NCBI GenBank assembly: GCA_963715745.1
Contig: OY970271.1
Location: 744,001-808,000, forward strand
Length of the DNA stretch: 64,000 nt
Direction of reading: 5' to 3'
Source: CAWGJF01 sp963715745
Lineage (GTDB): Bacteria; Bacteroidota; Ignavibacteria; Ignavibacteriales; Ignavibacteriaceae
A model generated the notes under the pieces. It did no database searches. It saw only the letters and a list, made by a program, of their open reading frames with translations, and had not been told where the DNA came from. A program made the translations under genes and the position numbers. Of this stretch, positions 7,925 to 16,310 are shown one piece after another (within the stretch, counting starts at the first letter, position 1; every line of letters begins with the position of its first letter).

Positions 7925-9907
7925 ATGAAAAAAATTCTTACCATTTTATTTATCCTTTTCACTTTTTTCTCTTTTGCTCAGCAGGGAAGTTATATCAAGG
8001 GCGAACTTATAATTCAATTTAAAGAGAAAGCAAGCGTTCAGACTTTAAAATCAAATCACGCGGAATTTGATCTTAATGAAATAAGACTTCTATCTGAAAG
8101 AATGAACATCTGGCTTTTCAGTTACGATGATGAAGGATTAAAAGATGATGAAGTTAAATTTGCAATTCAAAATGATCCGCTGGTAAAAGTTGTACAGTTT
8201 AATCATGTTTTATCAATGCGTGAACTTCATTCGCCTCCGTTTGCTAATGAACGGATGGAATTATTCCCTGACGATCCGATGTTTGGAACTCAATGGCATT
8301 TACACAACACCGGGCAGGGTGGCGGAACACCGGATGCTGATATTGATGCACCGGAAGCATGGGATATTACAACCGGTGGAATTACTGCACTTGGTGATTC
8401 AATTGTTGTTGCAATTGTTGATGGCGGCTGCCAGTTAAATCATCCGGATATAAACTACTGGTATAATTACAATGAGATACCGAATAACAACATCGATGAT
8501 GATAGTAACGGCTATGTTGATGATTACCGCGGATGGAATGCTTATGATAATTCACCAAATATTCCGAGCAACGGACACGGAACGCATGTTTCAGGAATCG
8601 CCGGTGCAATAGGAAATAATGCTGCCGGGGTCTCCGGAGTAAACTGGAATGTAAAAGTTATGCCTGTTGCCGGTTCTTCATCAAATGAAGCAACAGTAGT
8701 TGCTGCTTATGCTTATGTTCTTGAAATGCGCGCACTTTATAATGAAACAAATGGAGACTTTGGAGCTTTTGTTGTTGCAACTAATTCCTCATTCGGAGTT
8801 GATCTTGGTCAGCCGGAAGATTACCCGATTTGGTGTGCTATGTACGATTCTTTAGGTGAGTATGGAATTCTGAGTTGTGCAGCAACGGCAAATGCAAACT
8901 GGGATATTGATGTTGTTGGGGATGTCCCGACTGCCTGCCCGAGTGATTTTATGATTGCGGTTACAAACACAACAAGAGATGATCTTAAAAACAACGGTGC
9001 TGCTTATGGACAAACTACAATAGATCTCGGTGCACCCGGCACTACAATTTTAAGCACATACACCGGAAGCAGCTATACAAATCTTACCGGAACTTCTATG
9101 GCCACACCGATGGTTACAGGTGCAATCGGTTTGCTGTACGCTGCAGCGGATTCAACAAGAATCCAATTGTGTAAAACAAATCCATACCAGGGTACGCTTG
9201 AATTCCGGCAAATACTTTTTGAAGGTGTTGATTCTCTTCCTGCTTTAAACGGAATAACGGTTACCGGCGGAAGACTGAATGTAAATAACTCAGCAATACT
9301 TTCTCTCAATTCTATTTTGCCGGTTGAGCTTATGAATTTTTCTGCAAGTGTGAATAACGGTAAAGTGAATCTGAACTGGAGTACAGCTACAGAGACAAAT
9401 AATTATGGCTTTGAGATTGAAAGATTAAAAAATTCCAGGATTGAAAAATTACAAAATTGGGAAAGAATCAATTTTATTAATGGAAATGGCACAACAGCAG
9501 AACCGAAGTTTTATCAATTTACTGATGAAGATTTGAAATCAGGCAGGTATTCTTACAGGTTAAAGCAAATTGATTATGATGGTTCTTTTGAATACAGCAA
9601 AGTTATTGAAGTTGAAATATCATCTCCTTCGGATTTCAGTTTGTCACAGAATTACCCGAATCCGTTTAATCCATCAACAACAATAAAATACAGCATTCCG
9701 ACTTTAGGAACTTCATTTATGAAGTTCGTTACATTAAAAGTGTATGACATTTTAGGGAATGAAATCACTAAATTGGTTAACGAAGAAAAACCTTCCGGAA
9801 ATTATGAAGTTGATTTCAATGCTTCCGGATTAGCAAGCGGGATTTATTATTACACTTTAACTTTGGGTAATTTTACTATAACCAAAAAAATGATAGTTAT
9901 AAAATAA
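7925..9907 (+). CDS. Subtilisin-like (S8) serine protease with T9SS sorting domain
   Basis: A 660-residue secreted protease with a signal peptide (1-19), a short propeptide-like region, and an S8 catalytic domain. The triad is visible: Asp166 (AIVDGG), His218 (GHGTHVSG) and Ser391 (GTSMATP). A beta-rich linker follows (about 460-560), then a T9SS sorting domain with NYPNPFNPSTTIKYSIP near residue 577. It is probably exported through the outer membrane and may be surface-attached. The linker after YSIP holds a short palindrome (9708-9727). Another S8 protease gene follows about 50 bp downstream. Confidence 0.92.
   Translation: MKKILTILFILFTFFSFAQQGSYIKGELIIQFKEKASVQTLKSNHAEFDLNEIRLLSERMNIWLFSYDDEGLKDDEVKFAIQNDPLVKVVQFNHVLSMRELHSPPFANERMELFPDDPMFGTQWHLHNTGQGGGTPDADIDAPEAWDITTGGITALGDSIVVAIVDGGCQLNHPDINYWYNYNEIPNNNIDDDSNGYVDDYRGWNAYDNSPNIPSNGHGTHVSGIAGAIGNNAAGVSGVNWNVKVMPVAGSSSNEATVVAAYAYVLEMRALYNETNGDFGAFVVATNSSFGVDLGQPEDYPIWCAMYDSLGEYGILSCAATANANWDIDVVGDVPTACPSDFMIAVTNTTRDDLKNNGAAYGQTTIDLGAPGTTILSTYTGSSYTNLTGTSMATPMVTGAIGLLYAAADSTRIQLCKTNPYQGTLEFRQILFEGVDSLPALNGITVTGGRLNVNNSAILSLNSILPVELMNFSASVNNGKVNLNWSTATETNNYGFEIERLKNSRIEKLQNWERINFINGNGTTAEPKFYQFTDEDLKSGRYSYRLKQIDYDGSFEYSKVIEVEISSPSDFSLSQNYPNPFNPSTTIKYSIPTLGTSFMKFVTLKVYDILGNEITKLVNEEKPSGNYEVDFNASGLASGIYYYTLTLGNFTITKKMIVIK
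9708..9727. repeat. Perfect palindrome inside the subtilase sorting domain
   Basis: GAACTTCAT-TT-ATGAAGTTC, translated in frame as part of GTSFMKF. It occupies the same linker where two other T9SS proteins carry the dispersed repeat. Confidence 0.6.
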
Positions 9908-9965
9908 GTTTTCACAGCACAGGCTAATTAAAAAGATTTATAAAATATTAAACGGAGTGATGACA

Positions 9966-12182
9966 ATGAAAAAACTATTTACTTTTCTTTTTTTATATTC
10001 CTTTGTAGTTCTTGCCCAGGGAACTAATTCTAAAATTCACCATAACCTGGATCTCGTACTCTTAAACACGCCTTCTAATGAGTTCGTGAATGTTTATGCT
10101 GTTCTGAATGAGCAACTCCCGGTTGAAGCGCTGAATCAGCAAACTTATTATTTAACACGTAAGGAAAAACAATCTGAAGTAGTACGCCTCTTGAAGGAAT
10201 TTGCTTTACCCAGGCAGCAAAATGTAATAAATTTTCTTGAACAGGAAAAAAGTCAGAACAAGGTTTTTAACATAAGATCATTATGGGCACTAAATACAGT
10301 TGTTTTTTCTGCAACTCCTGATGTAATTTATAATCTTGCAGAAAATTTTGAAGAGATATCTGAAATCAGATATGACGCACAGTATGATTATGAAAAGTTA
10401 AGAGATATTACAGAACCAATCAGCGCTGGTGATGAACCGGATAATGGTGACGGATTAAACCTGGTTCCGCAGCCCGGACTAGTTCTTATTAACGCTCCTG
10501 CAGTTTGGGCTGAAGGTGACAGTGGGCAGGGAATATTAGTTGGAAATTTGGATGACGGCTGCGACTGGCATCATCCGGATTTGGTTAATAATATTTTTAA
10601 TAATCTGGGTGAAGATTTTGATAATGATGGACACACGTTAGAATGGAATGGCTCAGCCTGGGTTTTTGACCCCGGGGATGTAAACGGAGTAGATGATGAT
10701 GCAAATGGATATATAGATGATTTTATCGGGTGGGATTTTCAAAGTAATGATAACAATGTTTATAATTCAAGCAGTTCACACGGAACCTCGACATCCGGTA
10801 TTGTTTGCGGCGACGGCACAGGCGGAACTCAAACCGGTGTTGCACCAAAGGCCAAGATTTTACCTATGCGCCCCAATGGTGAGGCACAATACTGGCTGGC
10901 AGAGCAGTACGCAATTGATATGGGTGTAGATATTATCACCAGCTCATTAAGTTACAAATGGTATTTTTCTCCACAGCCAAATTACCCGATGTTCCGGCAG
11001 ATGACAGATATTGAACTTGCCGCCGGAGTAGTGCATTCAAACTCTACAAGTAATGACGGAAGTAATTTGGGCAGCGCACCAATTCCGTTTAACATTTCAG
11101 CCCCGGGAAACTGTCCGCCGTCGTGGATACATCCAGACCAGACACTTGTCGGTGGATTAAGTTCTGTAACAGGAGTTGGAAATGTAAATGCAGGAACAGA
11201 TGTGATAGTGAGCAGTTCACCTTATGGTCCATCAACCTGGGAAGATATTCAGGCTAACCATCCTGGTTATCCCTACACAATGCCGCTTGCTTACCAGGAT
11301 TATCCTTACGAAACACAGCCGGGTTCTATTGGATTGCTTAAACCGGATGTGAGTGCTCCAGGGAATGGAACTATTTCTACCGTAAATGGAACCGGTTATA
11401 GTTCCTTCAGCGGAACTTCCGGTGCAACTCCGCATGTTGGAGGAACATTTGCACTTATGCTTTCTGTTAATCCTATGCTTACACCCGAAGATGTAAGCAG
11501 GATAATCCAGACGACATCAGTTGAAAAAGGTACACCAGGTAAGGATCCTCGTTATGGTGCAGGCAGAATAGATGCATATGAGGCTTACCTGCAGGCTGCA
11601 TCTGAAATTCCCGTTGAGCTTGCTTCATTCACTGCACAAGCAGATGAAAAAGAAGTTGAGCTTAGTTGGATAACAGAAACAGAATTAAATAATTCCGGTT
11701 TCAGCATTGAAAGAAAAAATGCTGAGAGTCAGAGCTGGAATGAAATTGCTTTTGTTCAGGGACATGGGACGACAACTGAAAGAAACAGCTATACTTTTAA
11801 GGATACTGATGTAAAGATGGGAGTTTATTATTACAGGCTAAAGCAGATAGATTATGATGGTACTTTTGAATACAGCGATGCAATCCTTGTTGAAGTATTC
11901 TCTCCATCTGATTTCAGGTTAGAACAAAATTTTCCCAATCCGTTTAACCCTAATACTGTAATTGAATTTTCTGTTCCGCAGGATAGCAGGGTTACTCTGC
12001 AGGTTTATTCTTCAATTGGTGAATTAGTTACAACCTTAATTAATAGAAACCTTGAAGCAGGTTACCACAGGGTAAACTTTTTTGGAATTAGCCTTCCTTC
12101 AGGAACTTATGTTTACCAGTTAAAAGCAGCTTCTGAAAATGAAACTTTTGTTGAAACAAAGAAGATGCTGCTGTTAAAATAA
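9966..12182 (+). CDS. Subtilisin-like (S8) protease with T9SS sorting domain
   Basis: Counting from the ATG at 9966, 738 residues: signal peptide, propeptide-like region (about 20-150), and S8 domain with Asp196 (NLDDGCDWHHPD), His272 (SHGTSTSG) and Ser485 (GTSGATP). A beta linker and a T9SS domain with NFPNPFNPNTVIEFSVP follow. The first Asp motif reads DDG, not the usual DTG/DSG, and the His motif is HGTST. I chose ATG 9966 because GGAG (9954-9957) is 8 bases upstream; GTG 9957 and ATG 9960 overlap or abut that site. It ends at a strong terminator, so it is probably co-transcribed with the upstream protease. Confidence 0.9.
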   Translation: MKKLFTFLFLYSFVVLAQGTNSKIHHNLDLVLLNTPSNEFVNVYAVLNEQLPVEALNQQTYYLTRKEKQSEVVRLLKEFALPRQQNVINFLEQEKSQNKVFNIRSLWALNTVVFSATPDVIYNLAENFEEISEIRYDAQYDYEKLRDITEPISAGDEPDNGDGLNLVPQPGLVLINAPAVWAEGDSGQGILVGNLDDGCDWHHPDLVNNIFNNLGEDFDNDGHTLEWNGSAWVFDPGDVNGVDDDANGYIDDFIGWDFQSNDNNVYNSSSSHGTSTSGIVCGDGTGGTQTGVAPKAKILPMRPNGEAQYWLAEQYAIDMGVDIITSSLSYKWYFSPQPNYPMFRQMTDIELAAGVVHSNSTSNDGSNLGSAPIPFNISAPGNCPPSWIHPDQTLVGGLSSVTGVGNVNAGTDVIVSSSPYGPSTWEDIQANHPGYPYTMPLAYQDYPYETQPGSIGLLKPDVSAPGNGTISTVNGTGYSSFSGTSGATPHVGGTFALMLSVNPMLTPEDVSRIIQTTSVEKGTPGKDPRYGAGRIDAYEAYLQAASEIPVELASFTAQADEKEVELSWITETELNNSGFSIERKNAESQSWNEIAFVQGHGTTTERNSYTFKDTDVKMGVYYYRLKQIDYDGTFEYSDAILVEVFSPSDFRLEQNFPNPFNPNTVIEFSVPQDSRVTLQVYSSIGELVTTLINRNLEAGYHRVNFFGISLPSGTYVYQLKAASENETFVETKKMLLLK

Positions 12183-12185
12183 TCA

Positions 12186-12215
12186 GCTTGTCATCCCGAG
12201 CAAAGCGAGAGATCT
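12186..12215. repeat. Short palindromic repeat
   Basis: CTTGTCATCCCGAGCAAAGCGAGAGATCT, a member of the dispersed repeat family (TCATTTCGA...GAGAAATCT). It lies between the protease stop codon and the terminator. Confidence 0.55.
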
Positions 12216-12219
12216 TTTA

Positions 12220-12246
12220 CCCCGGTTCGCCGGGGTTTTTAATTTC
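12220..12246 (+). terminator. Intrinsic terminator of the protease genes
   Basis: CCCCGG-TTCG-CCGGGG (12220-12235), with a stable UUCG tetraloop, is followed by TTTTTAATTT. Confidence 0.85.
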
Positions 12247-12324
12247 ATTTTAACAAAAACCTTCAAAACAGCAAAAATCTTTCAAAGTGGCTTTCGTAAA
12301 ATCCGGAATGCTGCTCTGAGGTTT

Positions 12325-12359
12325 CAGAACCCTATTTCCAAAGTTGGAAATAAATTCTG
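12325..12359. repeat. Extended hairpin in a gene-free stretch
   Basis: ATTTCCAA-AG-TTGGAAAT (12334-12351) is a perfect inverted repeat, extended by CAGAA (12325) and TTCTG (12355). It lies in the 12247-12561 gap, where I see no gene. Its role is unknown: an operator, a degenerate repeat or an RNA hairpin. Confidence 0.4.
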
Positions 12360-12561
12360 CCAGAATTACACACTTTGGTAGAATATCCATGATGTTTAAC
12401 TATCAAGAAGTTAGTTTTTCCATCAATTTTAAAATTTTTAACCTTTCGGTTAGATTGGCTCTAACTTGGCTTGATTTTACCGTCATCTTGCATTTTCTTT
12501 CGTGAGTTCTAATTTGTTCTGACTTTATGTCATAATTTTTAACTGTTTAAAGAAGATTGAA

Positions 12562-12655
12562 ATGAGTACAGTAGTTTTTTGATCAGAGTTTTGTAAGGGA
12601 TAGTAATGGCGGCGGAGAAGAAGAACCAACCGAACCAATACCTCCAACTACGTAA
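12562..12655 (+). pseudogene. Micro-ORF with apparent single-base frameshift
   Basis: ATG 12562 follows AAAGAAGA and reads MSTVVF before a stop at TGA. If one T of the six-T run (12575-12580) is removed, the frame continues as DQSFVRDSNGGGEEEPTEPI and ends PPTT at TAA 12653-12655. A hairpin terminator follows 15 bp later, so the stretch looks like a complete small transcription unit. A 30-residue acidic, Gly/Pro-rich peptide would result. It may be a real small gene with a sequencing or natural slip, or chance. Confidence 0.35.
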
Positions 12656-12670
12656 GTGAATAAATAGTTA

Positions 12671-12697
12671 GGGGCTCGTAAGGAGCCCCATATTTTA
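12671..12697 (+). terminator. Hairpin terminator after the micro-ORF
   Basis: GGGGCTC-GTAA-GGAGCCCC-type hairpin (12671-12689) followed by ATATTTTACTTTT. The T run is imperfect. Confidence 0.55.
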
Positions 12698-12944
12698 CTT
12701 TTGTGAATTTACATTATGTACCAGGCAAATAAATTTTGTAATGCAATTTTACAATGAGACAAGTTTAGCAGTTACATTTTTGCACATTGACTATAAGCAG
12801 GTCTAAAATATTTATGTGTGGTCAATTTATTTGTTAGTATAATTTTTGCAATTATAAATTTATTCTTGTTGTGTTAAATAAAAATAATTGTTAAACGTAA
12901 AATACTTTTCCTGCTAAGGTATTTTAATTAACAGAGGGGTTAAG

Positions 12945-13058
12945 ATGCGGTGGTTGCAGCTTAGTTTAGTTTTTTCTTTTCTTTTTTTATACTTTCTGAG
13001 TAGTATATTCAAATCAACTATGATTTTAATTAAAAAATACATGGGAATAGTAATATGA
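12945..13058 (+). CDS. Small hydrophobic peptide coupled to the next gene
   Basis: A 37-residue ORF (MRWLQLSLVFSFLFLYFLSS...) with one clear membrane span and a basic tail. GAGGGG lies 6-11 bases before the ATG. Its TGA stop overlaps the ATG of the following T9SS gene (ATGA at 13055-13058), typical of translational coupling. No family recognised. It could instead be an upstream leader ORF regulating the next gene. Confidence 0.35.
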   Translation: MRWLQLSLVFSFLFLYFLSSIFKSTMILIKKYMGIVI

Positions 13059-13930
13059 AAATCTTTACAATAGGAACCTTTATTTGTTTATTGCTTGCAA
13101 TACTGAATGCAAATGCACAAGAGCTTGCACCTTTAGAATTAAACAACTTTTGGGTATTCAATTATAATTCAAATATTCATCGCCGGGTAACCATTGTTGA
13201 TACAAACTACATTATTGATTCAATAATATATAATAAAACAAAGTGGCAAAGTAATTTTTCAACCGATAGCGGATTTATTTTTATGAGGTTAACTGACTCT
13301 AACTATTATGCCGTAAGACTTGACACATCCTATCCTGCTCCTAATCACGAAAAATTATACTATAAGAAAAATGCTGTTCTCGGAGATACCTGGGAAAATC
13401 CTGGAGAGTTTTTTCCTATGGTTTATACAATTGTTGATACACAGAGGATAAACGTCTTTGGCCAGATGGTAACAGTAAAAAGAATGGATATAGATGCCTC
13501 ATTACTATATTTTATAGAATACTGGACAGAAGAATTCGGAGTTCTCAGCCGTACTCAGCAACCATCTCCTTCACCCCTGTATACATTAAGAGGATGTGTA
13601 ATAGATGGCGTGGCATATGGTGATACATCATTTGTCGTGACAGTTGCAGATGATTTTGAGCCTGCTAATGATTTTAATGTTGAACAAAACTATCCTAATC
13701 CGTTTAATCCCAGCACTACAATGAAATATAATATTCCAGCTGCCGGAATTGTCAAGTTTGTAGTTTACAATTCTCTTGGTGAAAAAATTCGCGAACTAGT
13801 AAATGAATGGCAATCAGCAGGAAGTTATAATATAAACTTTACTGCAAAGGATATTCCAAGCGGAGTATATTTTTATGTCCTTCAATACAACAATAATATA
13901 CAAACTAAAAAAATGGTTTTACTAAAATAG
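13055..13930 (+). CDS. Secreted hypothetical protein with T9SS sorting domain
   Basis: A 291-residue protein with a signal peptide (about 1-21), a beta-rich domain of unknown family (about 22-195), and a T9SS sorting domain with NYPNPFNPSTTMKYNIP and a final KKMVLLK. The linker after YNIP is of normal length. It lies downstream of the small hydrophobic ORF with a 4-base overlap. No catalytic motif is visible. Confidence 0.8.
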   Translation: MKIFTIGTFICLLLAILNANAQELAPLELNNFWVFNYNSNIHRRVTIVDTNYIIDSIIYNKTKWQSNFSTDSGFIFMRLTDSNYYAVRLDTSYPAPNHEKLYYKKNAVLGDTWENPGEFFPMVYTIVDTQRINVFGQMVTVKRMDIDASLLYFIEYWTEEFGVLSRTQQPSPSPLYTLRGCVIDGVAYGDTSFVVTVADDFEPANDFNVEQNYPNPFNPSTTMKYNIPAAGIVKFVVYNSLGEKIRELVNEWQSAGSYNINFTAKDIPSGVYFYVLQYNNNIQTKKMVLLK

Positions 13931-14058
13931 TTTTCATTTATAATATTTCTGAAAGGAGAGTAAACCGTGCCAATGAAATCTTAATTGTTTAGAATACGGA
14001 TTAGGCTGGTAACCTAAATACTGTAATTAGCTTTTCAACATTTAGAAAGGGGTTTGTT

Positions 14059-14336
14059 ATGTACACATTCAAGGTTCTTACCTTTGTATTTTCACTTCTA
14101 TTTACCATTCTGGTTTATTCTCAAAGCGGTGATGAAATTAATTGTTATACTGATTTTGAGATAGATCAAAATGAACCACAAGCATCTGGTTATAGTCTAT
14201 ATAAACCTTGTAGGAATGATTCAGGACAATATTTTAAAGCACTTGTAGTGTTTGTTCAATTTGAGAATGCCAGTAACCAGAACACAGACTGGCCGATTGA
14301 CAGCCTACCAAACTGGGCAGATGATTTTATTGATGC
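14059..14336 (+). pseudogene. 5' fragment of a secreted protein gene, truncated
   Basis: About 92 residues make sense: a signal peptide (1-22), then a beta segment with ALVVFVQFENA and NWADDFID, as at the start of secreted M6-protease-like proteins of this group. From about 14336 the reading frame is only the antisense of the HNH gene, giving a proline- and leucine-rich nonsense tail to 14619. The remainder of the gene is not found downstream. AGAAAGGGG lies before the ATG. The M6 relationship is from memory of the family and is tentative. Confidence 0.55.
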
Positions 14337-14708
14337 GCCTATTGCAGCTCCCCAAGGTCCACCAACTAAGCCGATTAAACCCCCAACAATCCCACCCATG
14401 ATCGCACCATCCTTTTTTGCTATTTTTCTTTCTTCTTTTGAAAGGGGTGCCCTGGTTTTACCGTGTTTAGCTCGAGCTGATCTAGTTGATTTATTATTTT
14501 TACTTCTATTACAGGTAATGCATGCAGGATATAAATTATTTAATCTATTTGTTCCACCCAATGATTTAGGATTCGAATGCTCAACTTCCCAAGCTCCTTT
14601 TAAATACATTAATCCATAATTAGTAAATGCTAATCTCTTATGACATATATGACATTTACCATAAGTTCTGTCATATATTTTTCTAAGTTCCTTTTTTGTA
14701 AAAGCCAT
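14256..14708 (-). CDS. HNH endonuclease with glycine-zipper tail, fused at its 3' end
   Basis: A 150-residue protein with paired zinc cysteines (CHIC at 18-21, CITC near 63-66) around an HNH core: EVEHSNPKSLGGTNRLNNL, the His-Asn-Asn pattern of HNH nucleases. Residues about 99-127 form a glycine zipper (GGIVGGLIGLVGGPWG), a possible membrane-inserting segment. The last 24 residues, IKSSAQFGRLS onward, are the antisense of the truncated secreted-protein gene, so the original C-terminus has been replaced. Metal-dependent DNA or RNA cleavage is expected. An HNH plus glycine zipper could be a mobile-element nuclease or a toxin. Confidence 0.7.
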   Translation of the reverse strand: MAFTKKELRKIYDRTYGKCHICHKRLAFTNYGLMYLKGAWEVEHSNPKSLGGTNRLNNLYPACITCNRSKNNKSTRSARAKHGKTRAPLSKEERKIAKKDGAIMGGIVGGLIGLVGGPWGAAIGASIKSSAQFGRLSIGQSVFWLLAFSN

Positions 14709-14787
14709 ATCACATTAATTATTAAATAGTTTACTAGTTATGGGATTAAACATATCATTGCACGATATTTAAAAAGCAAATAATTAC

Positions 14788-15264
14788 TTAACGAGTAGTC
14801 CTGCCAACAACTCCCATAATATCTGTTTTAACAGTTTCTAACAAACGATTATCATATCCGACAATCCATTGATCATCGTCCAAATAATTTGCTTCAGTTT
14901 TAATATCAACGTTTTTTCCGTTTGCTGAAAATTTAACTAAGGCTCTTACTCTGTAATTTTCTGTTCTTTCGCCAACCTTCCACCAAGTATATATCCAAGA
15001 CGTTCTTATATAATATCCATCTTTAGATATCATTTCTAGTTCAAATTTTTTTGCTAGAATATCAACAACTTGCTGCCAAGCGTCTTCAAGAGTTAGATTA
15101 TCTCTGATCTCAATACTTGCCCAACTTGGCTCGTAAGCTTTGATAAAGGATTCTGGAATAGATGAACATCCTGAAAATATAAAAGTAGTTAGTATGGAAG
15201 AGAGTATAAAAATTAAGAATTTGCTTCTTTTATAATTCGGACAATGATAGTAATTATGAAGCAT
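14788..15264 (-). CDS. Hypothetical lipoprotein
   Basis: A 158-residue protein with a membrane-spanning N-terminus and lipobox IFSG-C33. The rest is a mixed alpha/beta domain of unknown family. AAAGGAA lies about six bases before the ATG. It is upstream of and co-oriented with the HNH gene, 79 bp apart, and may have arrived with it. Nothing in it suggests an immunity protein directly, though a small lipoprotein next to a zipper-bearing nuclease would fit. Confidence 0.65.
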   Translation of the reverse strand: MLHNYYHCPNYKRSKFLIFILSSILTTFIFSGCSSIPESFIKAYEPSWASIEIRDNLTLEDAWQQVVDILAKKFELEMISKDGYYIRTSWIYTWWKVGERTENYRVRALVKFSANGKNVDIKTEANYLDDDQWIVGYDNRLLETVKTDIMGVVGRTTR

Positions 15265-15457
15265 AGAATGTTCCTTTCAAATAATATGCTTGACTAAATC
15301 AGAATTTATGCCCTAAATGAATCTTTGATTATTAAACTTTAAGTCAGTATTTGGCAGTTTTAATCAAATTCAAATGGTAATATTTAGCCTGCTTTACTTC
15401 GTTTTGTTTTATTATTATTCTTTATATTTCAGATAGTATCAAATAGATATTTAGTAA

Positions 15458-15748
15458 ATGCGCGCAAAAATTTTAATATTTTCAATTTTATTTCTGCTGT
15501 TTGCAATTGTTGCTGTACAGAATACAGCGACTGCGGACATCAATTTAATCTTCTGGAAAATCCAGTGGCCACTTATTGTATTAATAATGGTAATTTTTCT
15601 TGTTGGGCTGGTAATGGGTTTGTTGGTTAGCAGTCTTTATGAAAGAAAAAAGAAGAAAGCAGAATCGTCAAAAGCAGATGAATTAAAATCCCGTGAAAGT
15701 GAAGAACTAAAAAAGGTTGAAAAAGGGAACAAAAATGAGATAAACTAA
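15458..15748 (+). CDS. LapA-family (DUF1049) inner-membrane protein
   Basis: A 96-residue protein with two membrane spans (about 4-20 and 37-62), the AVQN-type motif of the LapA domain (VAVQNTATADINLIFW), and a lysine/glutamate-rich cytoplasmic tail. In other bacteria LapA/LapB affect lipopolysaccharide assembly, but family members vary. It stands before the rimP operon. Confidence 0.75.
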   Translation: MRAKILIFSILFLLFAIVAVQNTATADINLIFWKIQWPLIVLIMVIFLVGLVMGLLVSSLYERKKKKAESSKADELKSRESEELKKVEKGNKNEIN

Positions 15749-15750
15749 AG

Positions 15751-15836
15751 AGGGCGGAATAAGCTATTCTTGCTTATTCAGTATTTAAGCTTTATCTTTA
15801 CACGTTCAAATTCGCCCTTATAAGGGCGATTTTTGT
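15751..15836 (+). promoter_or_regulatory. Candidate attenuator ahead of the rimP-nusA-infB operon
   Basis: TCGCCCTTATAAGGGCGA (15812-15829) is a perfect hairpin followed by TTTTTG, only 11 bases before the rimP ATG. Upstream AGGGCGGAA (15751-15759) is nearly complementary to TTCGCCCT of its left arm, and a separate hairpin AATAAGC/GCTTATT lies at 15758-15778. The two pairings exclude each other, as in a terminator/antiterminator switch. It may alternatively be just the lapA terminator. Confidence 0.5.
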
Positions 15837-15840
15837 TTCT

Positions 15841-16293
15841 ATGAGTTTATCAATTGAAAATATTACGGTTGCAGCACAGTCAATAGCTTCTGAAAAAGGA
15901 CTTGTGCTGGTTGATTTAATTCTTCGAGGTTCAAACCAGAATCCGGTGATTGAAGTTTTTATTGACGGAGCTAAAAGTGTTTCTGCTGAAGATTGTGCAA
16001 ACATCAGCAGAGAGCTGGATAAAAAAATAACGGATGATGAATTGGTTAAAACAAATTACCGGCTTGATGTTTCATCACCCGGAGTTGATAAACCTTTAAA
16101 ATATCTTATCCAGTTTCCCAAGCATATTAACAGGAAGTTTTCTGTTAAATATAAAAAGGGAGAAGAAACTGAAAATTTTTCAGGAAGGTTAAAAGCAGTA
16201 GAAGGTGAAGATCTTGTGTTTGAAGATAAAAATGAAATCCTGATACCTTTTAATCAAATAATTGAAGCAAAAGTTTTAATAAGTTTTTCTTAG
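15841..16293 (+). CDS. rimP: Ribosome maturation factor RimP
   Basis: A 150-residue protein matching RimP in length and pattern: an N-terminal alpha/beta domain with VLVDLILRGSNQNPVIEVFI and the motif RLDVSSPGVDKPL near residues 75-87, then a C-terminal SH3-like domain. It helps assemble the 30S subunit. No Shine-Dalgarno sequence lies before the ATG because the T run of the upstream hairpin is there. nusA follows 17 bp downstream. Confidence 0.93.
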   Translation: MSLSIENITVAAQSIASEKGLVLVDLILRGSNQNPVIEVFIDGAKSVSAEDCANISRELDKKITDDELVKTNYRLDVSSPGVDKPLKYLIQFPKHINRKFSVKYKKGEETENFSGRLKAVEGEDLVFEDKNEILIPFNQIIEAKVLISFS

Positions 16294-16310
16294 AGGAGTT
16301 CTAAAAATAA

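Noticed and set aside
14337..14619. Continuation of the plus-strand ORF after the truncated secreted protein
   Set aside because: It is antisense to the HNH coding sequence, with a composition (Pro/Leu-rich) typical of a shadow frame.
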